Below, piece after piece: positions 43,052 through 51,959 of a stretch of 64,000 bases of DNA. The notes beneath the pieces are model-generated. The model made no database searches. It was not told the DNA's origin and saw only the letters and a program-made list of their open reading frames with translations. Made by a program: the position numbers and the translations under genes. The first letter of the stretch is position 1; the number at the start of each line of letters is the position of its first letter. Origin of the DNA: DATBVX01 sp963724625 (lineage in GTDB: Bacteria > Pseudomonadota > Gammaproteobacteria > Steroidobacterales > Steroidobacteraceae); the NCBI GenBank assembly GCA_963724625.1, contig CAVRVO010000001.1, positions 124,001 through 188,000 on the forward strand, given 5' to 3'.

Positions 43052-46000
43052 AGCTCCGCGAGTCGCCTCAGGGACTCGAGGGCGACCGAGACGGTGGGGA
43101 AATCGGCAGTTATGCCGCCGCGCATATCGTCGACGATCTGGCAGACGTAATAGGCTTGCGTTTCGTGCGTGGCGATCCAGGCGTCGACGGCGGTAATCGG
43201 GTCCTTGTGACGCCGCTGCGTGGCGAGTGCCTTGGTAGTCGACTGCCGTTGCAGTGAATACAGGTTGTCACGCAGCGTGCGGCGCGCGACTGCCTGCCAA
43301 TGACCAGTGATCGCGAGTCCTTCGATCTTCTCCCGAATCCAGTCGAGACCGAGGCGCTCGCACAAATGAAAATACGCGCGGCCGGTGAATTCCTCATCAC
43401 GGCGCGCGGCCTGAGCGACCTCGACGATGTCGAGTGCGGCGTGCATGGGCCCAAGGCCCGCGATGCGAGCTGCAATGGATTCGGGCGCGCCAGTCTCTCG
43501 CAGCGACGCCGTGACGTCGCGGTAACGCTGCAGTTCGCTCCCGACCAGCAATCGACCGAGATTGCGGCCGAGCCGGGCAATGCCAGGCGCGAGGCGCGAC
43601 ACCGCCTTGTCGATGTCGAGGCGCTCTGCGTGGCGTGCCAGGAACCAGTAGGTCATGTGGCGCAACAATCGGCTGGTCTGGTACATCATGGTGTATTGAG
43701 TCTGCGCCGGAATCCGGTTGTCGAGCGCCTCCACGCCGGACCACAGGTCGCGCACGTCAAACACCTCGCGCGCGATCGTGTAGGCGCGCGCGGTCCTGCC
43801 GGTGTCGGCTCCCGTGTCCTCCCGTGCGAGCAACGCGAAGGCCGGGCCCATGCGGTTCACAAGGCTGTTGGTCGTGGCGGTCGCGATGATCTCCCGTCGC
43901 AAGCGATGGCGACTGAGGGAGCCCTCAAAGCGCCGGCGGATCGGCGCCGGAAAATAGCGCTCGAGTTCCTTCGAGAGATAGGGATCTTCCGGCACGTCGG
44001 AATGAATGATCTGATGGTTCAGCCAGATCTTGCTGTACGCGAGCACGATCGCGAGCTCGGGGCGCGTCAGGCCGCGGTTCTGCCTGCGTCGCTCCTCGAC
44101 CTCCTCCTCGTCCGGCAGGAACTCGAGCACCGGATTGAGCTCGCCGGACTGCTGCAGGACGCGAATGACGTGCAAGTGCTCGTCGAAGCGCGCAGCGGCT
44201 TGCGCCTCCAGCGCGCTGATGGCCTGGCTCTGCAGGTAGTTGTTCCTGAGTACCAGCGTCGCCACCTCGTCGGTCATCTGCGCGAGCAGTTTGTCGCGGG
44301 AGCTGCGCCGGAGCTTGCCTGCCAGCACCTGCGGGTTGAGCAGGATCTTTATGTTTACTTCGACGTCCGAGGTGTTGACGCCCGCGGAGTTGTCGATGAA
44401 GTCGGTGTTGAGACGTCCGCCGGACAATGCGTACTCGACGCGTCCGAGTTGCGAAAGCCCAAGGTTGCCGCCCTCGCCGATGACCTTGGCGCGCACTTCA
44501 CTGCCGTTGACGCGTACACCGTCGTTGGTGCGGTCGCCGATGTCGGCACTCGACTCACGACCCGACTTCACGTACGTGCCGATACCGCCGTTCCATAGCA
44601 GATCGACCGGCAGCTTCAGGATTGCGCGGACTACTTCCTGGGGTGTCGCACTCGCGGCACGCAGGCCGAGCAGGGCCTGCGCCTGCGCGCTGAGCGAAAT
44701 CGACTTGGCGGAGCGCATGAACACGCCGCCGCCCTTCGAGATGAGCTTGCGATCGTAGTCGTCCCAGCTCGAGCGCGGCAGCTTGAACAGCCGACGACGC
44801 TCGGCGAATCCTTTCTCGGCATCGGGGTCAGGATCAAGAAAGATATGCAGGTGATTGAATGCAGCTACCAACCGGATGTGCGAGGACTGGAGCATGCCGT
44901 TGCCGAACACATCGCCGGCCATATCACCGATGCCGACGACCGTAAAATCTTGCTTTTGGGTATCGATCCCAAGCTCGCGGAAGTGGCGCTTCACGCACTC
45001 CCAGCCGCCCCGCGCCGTGATCGCCATCTTCTTGTGGTCGTAGCCCGCCGAGCCGCCGGAAGCGAACGCGTCATCGAGCCAGAAGCCATACTCGGCTGCG
45101 ATGGCGTTGGCGATATCCGAAAAAGTCGCGGTGCCCTTGTCCGCGGCGACCACGAGGTAGGGGTCGTCACCGTCGCGACACACTGTTGAGGCGGGTCTCT
45201 CGATGCGATCGCGGACGATGTTGTCCGTGATGTCCAGCAGGCCACGGATGAAGGTCCGATAGCATTCGACGACTTCGCGCTGTACTTCGTCGCGGCTGCC
45301 GATCGGCAAACGCTTGGGCACGAAGCCGCCTTTGGCGCCGACCGGCACGATCACAGTGTTCTTTACGTTCTGAGCCTTCATCAAGCCCAGCACCTCGGTG
45401 CGGAAGTCCTCGCGCCGGTCCGACCAGCGAATGCCGCCGCGCGCAACATGTCCCATGCGCAGGTGCACGCCTTCGACGCGCGGGCTGTACACGAAGATTT
45501 CAAACATGGGCCGGGGCAACGGCAGATCGGGAAGCTTCGCCGAGTCGAGCTTGAACGAGAAGTACGCTTTCGGCTGCCCGTCGGCGCCCAGCTGGAAGTA
45601 GTTGGTGCGCACCGTTGCCCCGATGACCGCGGAATAGGCTCGCAAGATTCGGTCCTGGTCGAGACTTCTTACTGCCTCGAGCGCCGAATCGATCTGCTCC
45701 CGAAGCCGCTCGCATTGGTTCTTCCGACGTCCGGGTGTCAGCTCCGGATCGAACTGAGCGAGGAACAGCTTCAGCAGCAGTCGGCTGATCGCGGCATTGG
45801 TACTCAGGACCTGTTCCATGTACGCCTGGCTGAACGGAATCCCGGTCTGCAGGAGGTAGCGGCAGAACGCGCGCAGCACTGCCGTCTGCCTCCAGTCCAG
45901 TCCCGCCGCCAGCACCAGGCGGTTGAAGCCGTCGTTCTCCGCGTGTCCTCGCCAAGTGCGGAAGATCGCATCCTTGAAGTCGCGATCTATAGCCGCAAGG

Positions 46001-47874
46001 TCTATCGCGACGCCGGTGCGATGCTCGAGCTCGAAGTCCTGAATCCAGAGCAGCCCGCCCGAAGGCGATTCGACTTCGTAGGGGCGCTCGCTGATCGCCT
46101 TGAGTCCCAGGTTCTCCATCAGCGGCAGGACATCCGAGATGGGGATGGGGTTCTCCCGGCGGAACAGGCGCACATGCATCTGGCTCGCGAATTGTCCGGC
46201 CTGACGATGCAGGCTCAGGCCCCGCTCCAGCGTTCCAGCGAGCAGCGACTCCAGGACAGTCAGATCCTCGACTGCAAGTTGCGCGGAGGTGTCGTCCTGG
46301 TAGGCGGGAGAAAAGCGGTTCGCGTAACGGGTGAACAACTGCAGCGCTGTGGCTTCGTCGTAGCGGGCGAGGAGGGCATCTTTGAATCCGTCGGCCCAGG
46401 TTCGCACCGCGGCAGTAATGCGTTCTTCGATCCGCGCGATGTCGGCGCGATGCTGGTCGTGTGGATCGGTCCGGACCAGCAGGTGCAACCGTGCCAGCAC
46501 CGAATCCGACAGCTGCACCTGGGATTCGATGGCGGTGCCGTGAAAGTCCTCGCGCACGATGGCCTCGATTCGCTGACGCACCTGGGTGTTGTAGCGATCG
46601 CGCGGTACATACACCAGGCAGGAGTAGAAGCGCCGGAACGCATCGCGTCGCACGAACAGGCGCACCTGCTGACGCTCGTAGAGGTTGACAATGCCCCGGA
46701 CGATGCGCACCAGGTCCTGGATCGAGGTCTGAAAGAGCTCATCGCGCGGATAGGTCTCGAGAACGTGCAGCACCGCCTTGCCGTCGTGGCTGGTCGGCGA
46801 CACCTCAAAGTGAGCGACCACGCGCTGTACCTTGTGCCTTAGCACCGGGATGTCGTGCGGGCTCATGCTGTAGGCCGAAGAGGTCCACAGCCCGATGAAA
46901 CGACGTTCGCCATTCACTTCGCCGGTTGCGTCGAAGGTTTTGATGCTGACGTAGTCGAGATAAGTCGCCCGATGCACTGTCGAAATCGTGTTTGCCTTGG
47001 TGACGATGAGCAGATCCTTGGCGCGCGCGTGCTCACGTATTTCGCCGCTCAGCACGATCGGTTTCGGTTTGCGCCGGCGACGCCCGGGCCGCAGCACTCC
47101 GAGCCCCGACTCCAGCACGGGCTCGAGCAAGTCCTGATGTCGTCCGCGCCGCAGGCGGTACTCACGGTAGCCGAGAAAAGTGAAGTGGTTATCCTCCATC
47201 CACTCCAGGAGCTCCTTGGTCTCGATAACCTCGCTGCTCGGCAATCCGGGCGCGTGTGTTTCCATTCCGCTCGCGATCGCGCGCGCGCGTCCACACATTT
47301 CCATCCAGTCGCCAGTCGCGCAACGCACGTCATCGAGCATCGTGAGTATGCGTTCCTGGACTTCCTCGAGCTTCTGCGGATCGGTGATGCGGTCGACTTC
47401 GAAGAGCTGCCAGGACTCCGCCAGAGTGTGCTCGGTGGGCTCGCTCTCACCGCTCACCTCGCGAAGCTTTCCACCACGGTCACGCCGCACGTGCAGGATC
47501 GGGTGCGCAATAAAATGAATCGCGAGGCCAGACTGCGTGAACGCGATGCCCATCGAATCGACGAGGAACGGCATGTCCTCGGTGGTCATCACGATGAGGG
47601 TGTGAGGACATGCGAAGCCGTCGCGTGACGGGTCGGGGTTAAAGACCTGTACCAGTCGATGGCCGACGCGTCGCTTCGCGCCAAAATCCAGGTGATGAAG
47701 GGCCGCACCGGCAAGATCCTCCGGGCGGTGCGTAGCGAGGTCTTCCTCGCCTACACCCTGGTAGTAGGCGCGAATGAAGTCCGCGACATCGACAGGTTTG
47801 CGCGGACCGGCCTGACGGCGCGCCTGCGCGACGATCCGGTTGATCAGTTCGAGCCGCGCAGCCGGGATCTTCAC
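43048..47874 (-). CDS. gdhB: NAD-dependent glutamate dehydrogenase, large (GDH-180) type
   Basis: 1608-residue enzyme that oxidises glutamate to 2-oxoglutarate and ammonia with NAD+, a catabolic role. The size and the central catalytic segment are those of the 180-kDa class: GHVARGGIRWSDRREDFRTE, NTVIVPVGAKGGFVPKRLPI and, in the nucleotide-binding part, VVGIGDMAGDVFGNGMLQSS. The long N-terminal (ACT-like) and C-terminal regions are regulatory and structural. It overlaps the E2 gene upstream by four bases. Confidence 0.95.
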   Translation of the reverse strand: MKIPAARLELINRIVAQARRQAGPRKPVDVADFIRAYYQGVGEEDLATHRPEDLAGAALHHLDFGAKRRVGHRLVQVFNPDPSRDGFACPHTLIVMTTEDMPFLVDSMGIAFTQSGLAIHFIAHPILHVRRDRGGKLREVSGESEPTEHTLAESWQLFEVDRITDPQKLEEVQERILTMLDDVRCATGDWMEMCGRARAIASGMETHAPGLPSSEVIETKELLEWMEDNHFTFLGYREYRLRRGRHQDLLEPVLESGLGVLRPGRRRRKPKPIVLSGEIREHARAKDLLIVTKANTISTVHRATYLDYVSIKTFDATGEVNGERRFIGLWTSSAYSMSPHDIPVLRHKVQRVVAHFEVSPTSHDGKAVLHVLETYPRDELFQTSIQDLVRIVRGIVNLYERQQVRLFVRRDAFRRFYSCLVYVPRDRYNTQVRQRIEAIVREDFHGTAIESQVQLSDSVLARLHLLVRTDPHDQHRADIARIEERITAAVRTWADGFKDALLARYDEATALQLFTRYANRFSPAYQDDTSAQLAVEDLTVLESLLAGTLERGLSLHRQAGQFASQMHVRLFRRENPIPISDVLPLMENLGLKAISERPYEVESPSGGLLWIQDFELEHRTGVAIDLAAIDRDFKDAIFRTWRGHAENDGFNRLVLAAGLDWRQTAVLRAFCRYLLQTGIPFSQAYMEQVLSTNAAISRLLLKLFLAQFDPELTPGRRKNQCERLREQIDSALEAVRSLDQDRILRAYSAVIGATVRTNYFQLGADGQPKAYFSFKLDSAKLPDLPLPRPMFEIFVYSPRVEGVHLRMGHVARGGIRWSDRREDFRTEVLGLMKAQNVKNTVIVPVGAKGGFVPKRLPIGSRDEVQREVVECYRTFIRGLLDITDNIVRDRIERPASTVCRDGDDPYLVVAADKGTATFSDIANAIAAEYGFWLDDAFASGGSAGYDHKKMAITARGGWECVKRHFRELGIDTQKQDFTVVGIGDMAGDVFGNGMLQSSHIRLVAAFNHLHIFLDPDPDAEKGFAERRRLFKLPRSSWDDYDRKLISKGGGVFMRSAKSISLSAQAQALLGLRAASATPQEVVRAILKLPVDLLWNGGIGTYVKSGRESSADIGDRTNDGVRVNGSEVRAKVIGEGGNLGLSQLGRVEYALSGGRLNTDFIDNSAGVNTSDVEVNIKILLNPQVLAGKLRRSSRDKLLAQMTDEVATLVLRNNYLQSQAISALEAQAAARFDEHLHVIRVLQQSGELNPVLEFLPDEEEVEERRRQNRGLTRPELAIVLAYSKIWLNHQIIHSDVPEDPYLSKELERYFPAPIRRRFEGSLSRHRLRREIIATATTNSLVNRMGPAFALLAREDTGADTGRTARAYTIAREVFDVRDLWSGVEALDNRIPAQTQYTMMYQTSRLLRHMTYWFLARHAERLDIDKAVSRLAPGIARLGRNLGRLLVGSELQRYRDVTASLRETGAPESIAARIAGLGPMHAALDIVEVAQAARRDEEFTGRAYFHLCERLGLDWIREKIEGLAITGHWQAVARRTLRDNLYSLQRQSTTKALATQRRHKDPITAVDAWIATHETQAYYVCQIVDDMRGGITADFPTVSVALESLRRLAEL

Positions 47875-49106
47875 TCGGGCAACTCTAGATCCTTGATCAC
47901 TTGAGCGAGAAAGCGTGCTGCCTCGCCCCCGGTGACACAGCGATGGTCAAAGGTGAGCGACAGAGGCATGCGCAGGTGCGCCTCGATGCCACCCATAACC
48001 GCGACGACATCATGTCGCAGCACGCCGGAGCCCAGGATCGCCACGGCGGGTGGAACCACGAGGGGTGTGGCGTAGCGCCCCGCGAGCGTGCCGAAGTTCG
48101 ACAACATGATGGTGTAATCGCGCAGGTCTTCCGGGGCTGCAGTGCGCGCGATCGCGGCTTCCTTCAACGCCCTGAGCTCGCCACGCAACCGTGTCGCATC
48201 CTTGCTTCCCACGTCGCGGAGCACGGGAACGATGAGCCCTTCCGGCGTGTCGACTGCCACCGCGATATCGACGCGCGCGAACACCTGCCGCGTGGCTGCT
48301 TCGCCATCGTAGTGAGCGTTCAATGCAGGTTCGGCGCGACAAGCGACGGCCATCGCGCGCAACACGCGCACCGTGTAGTCGGACTTGCGCAGCCAGGCAT
48401 GCAGGTCGGCATCGTCGAAAAGAGTGCAGCTCGCCACGGAATCGCGCGCGAGGGACATGGTGTGTGCCATGCCACGGCGCAGCCCACGTAACCGCTCGAT
48501 CTCCCCAGTGGGTGGCGCGACAGGACGACTCGGCGCAGGCGTGGGAGAAGGTGCTCGTGCCGCGGCTGCGCGCGCGACGGGCGTGCCACCGGCCGACATC
48601 ACGTCATCGACTGTAATGAGGCCGCCACGTCCGCTCGCGCGAACCTGCGCCAGATCGACGCCGAGACGCTTGGCGAGTGCGCGCACAGCGGGAGCAGCGC
48701 GTACGCGCTCGATTCTCGTCGTGCCGGCTCCCCCGGCAACAGCATTCTCAATCAGTTCTTCATCGCTGGTCGGCATGTTGCCAACAACGGTGCCGGAATC
48801 GTCGGGCTTCTTCGGGTCGACTTTCGCGGGAGCGGCCGGGCCCGACGTGGCGGGCGGCGCGCCGTTGGCGCCATCGATCTGGAAATCGACCAGCGGTTGA
48901 CCGGTGTTGACAACGTCCCCGTTCTTGGCGTGCAGGGCGGTGACCACGCCGGTGTAAGGCGAGGGCACTTCGACCACCGCCTTCGCGGTCTCGACCGAGA
49001 CCATCGGCTGATCAACCGTGACGCGATCGCCTACCGCGACGTGCCAATTGACGATTTCGGCCTCGGGCAGTCCTTCGCCGAGATCGGGCAGGTTGAACGT
49101 GGTCAT
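47871..49106 (-). CDS. E2 component of a second 2-oxoacid dehydrogenase
   Basis: 411 residues. Lipoyl domain (about 3-75) with the lipoyl-Lys in VSVETAKAVVEVPSPYTG, a subunit-binding domain (APAVRALAKRLGVDLAQVRA) and an acyltransferase domain. Its C-terminal active-site segment reads DHRCVTGGEAARF, where most E2 proteins have DHRxxDG: the Asp of HxxxDG is replaced by Thr. This TGGEA variant recurs in one E2 subgroup as I recall, so it may be functional. Follows E1 beta by 23 bases. Confidence 0.9.
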   Translation of the reverse strand: MTTFNLPDLGEGLPEAEIVNWHVAVGDRVTVDQPMVSVETAKAVVEVPSPYTGVVTALHAKNGDVVNTGQPLVDFQIDGANGAPPATSGPAAPAKVDPKKPDDSGTVVGNMPTSDEELIENAVAGGAGTTRIERVRAAPAVRALAKRLGVDLAQVRASGRGGLITVDDVMSAGGTPVARAAAARAPSPTPAPSRPVAPPTGEIERLRGLRRGMAHTMSLARDSVASCTLFDDADLHAWLRKSDYTVRVLRAMAVACRAEPALNAHYDGEAATRQVFARVDIAVAVDTPEGLIVPVLRDVGSKDATRLRGELRALKEAAIARTAAPEDLRDYTIMLSNFGTLAGRYATPLVVPPAVAILGSGVLRHDVVAVMGGIEAHLRMPLSLTFDHRCVTGGEAARFLAQVIKDLELPE

Positions 49107-49129
49107 CGGGCAAAACCTCCGACCTGTAA

Positions 49130-50107
49130 CTAGTCGACGAATGTGGCGCGCACGCCGTCGAGGATGCGCGCGACGCTCGGAATGTAGTCGTACTCGAGGC
49201 GAAAGAGCGGCATTACCGTGTCATAGCCCGTGACGCGCTGGATTGGTGCCTGCAAGTCGTAGAGGCCACGCTCGGCAACTGTCGCCGCAATCTCTGCGCC
49301 GATACCGCAATTGCGAGCCGCTTCGTGCACGATGACGAGCCTGCCGGTCTTTGCCACCGACTCGAGAATGGTGTCGTGATCGATTGGTGACAGGGTGGCG
49401 AGATCGATGACCTCCGCGCTTACGCCATCCTTTGCGAGCTGCTCAGCAGCGCGCATGGTTTCGAACGTCATGGCGCCCCAGGTTACGAGCGTGACGTCGC
49501 TGCCTTCGCGCAGGATGTAGCAGACATCAAGTGGCAACGCCTGCCCGTCATCGGCCACTTCCTGGCGTACGAGCCGATACAAGCGCACGGGCTCAAGAAA
49601 GATTACCGGGTCTGGATCGCGGATCGAGGCCAGCAACAGACCATATGCTCGGGCGGGCGATGAGGGACACACCACGCGCAGACCCGGGATGTGCGCCAGC
49701 ATCGCCTCGGTGCTCTCCGAGTGATGTTCCGGTGCGTGAATTCCGCCACCGTGCGGTGTGCGGATAACCATCGGGCAGCTCAGCCGCCCACGGGTCCGGT
49801 GTCGCATGCGCGACGCGTGATTTACGATTTGATCAAAAGCCGGATAGATGAAGCCCATGAACTGGATTTCTGCAACCGGCTTCAGTCCCTCCACTGCCAT
49901 GCCGACCGACATACCGCCGATCATGCCTTCAGCCAGTGGCGTGTCCTGCACGCGATCCTTGCCGAACTTTTCCTGCAATCCCGCCGTGGCACGGAAGACC
50001 CCGCCGTTGACGCCGACGTCCTCTCCGAGCACGACTACCGAGGGGTCTTGAGTCATTTCCCAGGCGTGCGCCATGGTGATCGCTTCGATCATCGTGATCT
50101 TGGGCAT
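49130..50107 (-). CDS. E1 beta of the second 2-oxoacid dehydrogenase
   Basis: 325-residue TPP enzyme beta chain: TMIEAITMAHAWEMTQDPSV, VVLGEDVGVNGGVFRATAGL, then the Pro/Gly-rich VRTPHGGG-like centre (MVIRTPHGGGIHAPEHHSES) and the C-terminal LVIVHEAARNCGIGAEIAAT. It pairs with E1 alpha (14 bases upstream). The pattern fits pyruvate or branched-chain type; the Xanthomonadales-like E1 alpha suggests pyruvate/branched-chain dual use, but this is not settled. Confidence 0.92.
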   Translation of the reverse strand: MPKITMIEAITMAHAWEMTQDPSVVVLGEDVGVNGGVFRATAGLQEKFGKDRVQDTPLAEGMIGGMSVGMAVEGLKPVAEIQFMGFIYPAFDQIVNHASRMRHRTRGRLSCPMVIRTPHGGGIHAPEHHSESTEAMLAHIPGLRVVCPSSPARAYGLLLASIRDPDPVIFLEPVRLYRLVRQEVADDGQALPLDVCYILREGSDVTLVTWGAMTFETMRAAEQLAKDGVSAEVIDLATLSPIDHDTILESVAKTGRLVIVHEAARNCGIGAEIAATVAERGLYDLQAPIQRVTGYDTVMPLFRLEYDYIPSVARILDGVRATFVD

Positions 50108-50120
50108 GAGCGCACCTTAT

Positions 50121-51275
50121 CTAATGAGAGCCGCCGTGGGTGCCGGACGGGGAGCTGTATTTTCGCGCCTGTTCGCGCTGTTCCTGCAAATTCCTGGGGA
50201 GCTTGGCAAAGAGGAAATCGAACATCGTATCGGTCGATTGTTTGCCGGTGTGCGCATATTCCTCGACGGCTGCCTCGACGCGCTTGGCACACTCCGTCTT
50301 GAGTGCAGTTTCCTTTTCTTCGCTCCAGGCGCCGGTGTCGATGAGGTATTTTCGCAGCCTGATCAGCGGCTCAACCTTCCAGGCGTTCTTGACTTCGTCC
50401 GCGGGCCGATAGCGGCTCGCATCGTCGGCGGTAGTGTGATCGCTCAAGCGGTAGGTAATTGCCTCTATCAACGACGGTCCACCGCCGTTGCGCGCAATGG
50501 CGAGAGCCTGGCCCACCATATGGCGCACGACGATCGCATCGTTGCCATCGACCTGTACTCCCGGAATACCAGCCGCAACGGCCTTTTGTGCCAGCGTCGC
50601 AGCTGCCGTCTGGCTCGAGATCGGCACCGAGATCGCCCACTTGTTGTTGACGATCACGAACACCACTGGAAGCGACCGGGCACCGGCAAGATTGAGCGCT
50701 TCGTAGAACGCACCTTGTGAGGTGCCGCCATCGCCGATGAAGGCGAGCGCGCAGCGCTTCTCGCCACGGACTTTGAAAGCCATCGCCGCGCCGGCGGCGT
50801 GCAGAGACTGGGTACCGATCGGCACGCACCACGCAAAATCCCGCTTTGCAATTTCGAAATTATTGCCGCGCTCATCGCCGCCCCAGTAGAGCAGCACGTC
50901 CGACATCCTCACCCCGCGCCAGAACTGCGAACCGTACTCGCGATACACCGGCACCAGGACGTCCTCCGCCTTCATGGCAGCGCCGGCGCCGACGTGCGTC
51001 GCTTCGTGACCCAGGCAGGAAGCGTACGTGCCCAACTTGCCGGTGCGTTGCAAGTTCACTGCCTTGGTATCGAAGGTGCGCACCAGGGTCATGAGCTGGT
51101 ACATGCGCACGAGCTCGGCTGGGTCACGTGCGAATTCCGGCAACGGGCCGTTCAAGCGGCCGTTCGGGTCGAGGAGCTGATGATGCTTGATCTCGAATTC
51201 AGCCACGGTGCGAACTGCGGTCTCTTCGGACTTCCTGACGGGGGTCGGACCTGCAGGTTGTAGGCGGGTGTTCAT
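50121..51275 (-). CDS. E1 alpha of the second 2-oxoacid dehydrogenase
   Basis: 384 residues from ATG 51275; the long frame upstream of this ATG has no homology and overlaps the marR gene. The TPP motif is ALAFIGDGGTSQGAFYEALN (GDG) with VFVIVNNKWAISVPISSQ completing the site, and the phosphorylation-loop region is YRLSDHTTADDASRYR. Together with E1 beta and E2 it makes a complete two-chain E1 complex, separate from the fused E1 at 16885. It is on the same strand as, and next to, a MarR gene. Confidence 0.92.
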   Translation of the reverse strand: MNTRLQPAGPTPVRKSEETAVRTVAEFEIKHHQLLDPNGRLNGPLPEFARDPAELVRMYQLMTLVRTFDTKAVNLQRTGKLGTYASCLGHEATHVGAGAAMKAEDVLVPVYREYGSQFWRGVRMSDVLLYWGGDERGNNFEIAKRDFAWCVPIGTQSLHAAGAAMAFKVRGEKRCALAFIGDGGTSQGAFYEALNLAGARSLPVVFVIVNNKWAISVPISSQTAAATLAQKAVAAGIPGVQVDGNDAIVVRHMVGQALAIARNGGGPSLIEAITYRLSDHTTADDASRYRPADEVKNAWKVEPLIRLRKYLIDTGAWSEEKETALKTECAKRVEAAVEEYAHTGKQSTDTMFDFLFAKLPRNLQEQREQARKYSSPSGTHGGSH

Positions 51276-51370
51276 GGACTCAACCCCCGGTGGGTCTGGA
51301 AACGGCGCGCGATTATAACTGATGTGTGCAACGATCCCGTCTGCATCGTGCGCTGCAAAATCGACTCGGT

Positions 51371-51847
51371 CTAGTCGGCATGAATCGGACCGAGCATCAC
51401 GGCCCGGTGTTGCAAGCGAGCGAGCAGTCGGTCCAGGTGCGCTCGTTCGGTGTCGGAAAGGTTCGCGAGCAAAGCGCGCTCGTAGCGACGTGCAAAAGGT
51501 ACAACTCGCCAATACACACTTTCGCCGCTGCGCGTGAGCTTCAACACCGAGCGGCGTCGATCGGAGTTCGCGAACGCTCGTGCGATACGGTGCGATCTGA
51601 GAAGACTCGAAACTGCGCGACTCACGGCGACCTTGTCCATCGCTGTCCGCTCGGCGACCTGTGCCGCGGACAGACCAGGCTCCAGGCCGAGAACCGCGAT
51701 CACGCGCCATTCCGGAATCGACAGTCCGAATCGCGCCGCGTACGCGCCGGCTATCGCCGTGCTGACGGTATTGGTCAACACCGACAGTCGGTAGGGGACG
51801 AAATGCTCGAGTCTCAGGCGCCGGCGGCGGCCGTTACGGTTTCCCAT
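51371..51847 (-). CDS. MarR family transcriptional regulator
   Basis: 158 residues from ATG 51847. The winged helix includes IPEWRVIAVLGLEPGLSAAQ, VAERTAMDKVAVSRAVSSLL and the wing RRSVLKLTRSGESVYWRVVP. It is divergent from hppD, so a role in tyrosine/homogentisate control is likely; MarR-type HpaR and HmgR-like regulators respond to aromatic acids. The start region and the 113-base gap hold a hairpin and an operator-like dyad. The upstream in-frame extension crosses the hairpin and is rejected. Confidence 0.86.
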   Translation of the reverse strand: MGNRNGRRRRLRLEHFVPYRLSVLTNTVSTAIAGAYAARFGLSIPEWRVIAVLGLEPGLSAAQVAERTAMDKVAVSRAVSSLLRSHRIARAFANSDRRRSVLKLTRSGESVYWRVVPFARRYERALLANLSDTERAHLDRLLARLQHRAVMLGPIHAD

Positions 51848-51856
51848 GTCGGACTC

Positions 51857-51911
51857 AGGGGAGCTCTGCACAGGCACGGTCGCGCCCATGAAACCTGTGC
51901 AGAGCTCCCCT
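51857..51911. repeat. perfect 18-bp inverted repeat between marR and hppD
   Basis: AGGGGAGCTCTGCACAGG (51857-51874) and its exact reverse complement (51894-51911) surround a 19-base loop. It lies 10 bases upstream of the marR start and ends 49 bases upstream of hppD. It could be an operator for the MarR protein, a transcript hairpin in the marR leader, or both. Confidence 0.9.
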
Positions 51912-51917
51912 AACAAC

Positions 51918-51938
51918 TATAATGGTTGCAAGTGTAAC
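51918..51938 (+). promoter_or_regulatory. hppD promoter -10 and MarR-like operator
   Basis: A TATAAT at 51918-51923 is followed directly by GTTGCAAGTGTAAC (51925-51938), an imperfect palindrome (10 of 14 bases symmetric, GTTxCAxxTGxAAC). A MarR dimer bound there would cover the transcription start of hppD. No good -35 is seen; CTGTGC at 51895-51900 has the right spacing. Predicted from position and symmetry only. Confidence 0.5.
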
Positions 51939-51959
51939 TAATTGCGCTCGGATACCGCC

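Noticed and set aside
43300..44598. 432-residue open frame on the + strand, and a similar 464-residue one at 45448-46842
   Set aside because: Both are antisense to the intact 1608-residue glutamate dehydrogenase and show no domain.
50121..51710. 529-residue version of E1 alpha
   Set aside because: The part beyond ATG 51275 overlaps marR and has no similarity to E1; family length fits the 384-residue form.
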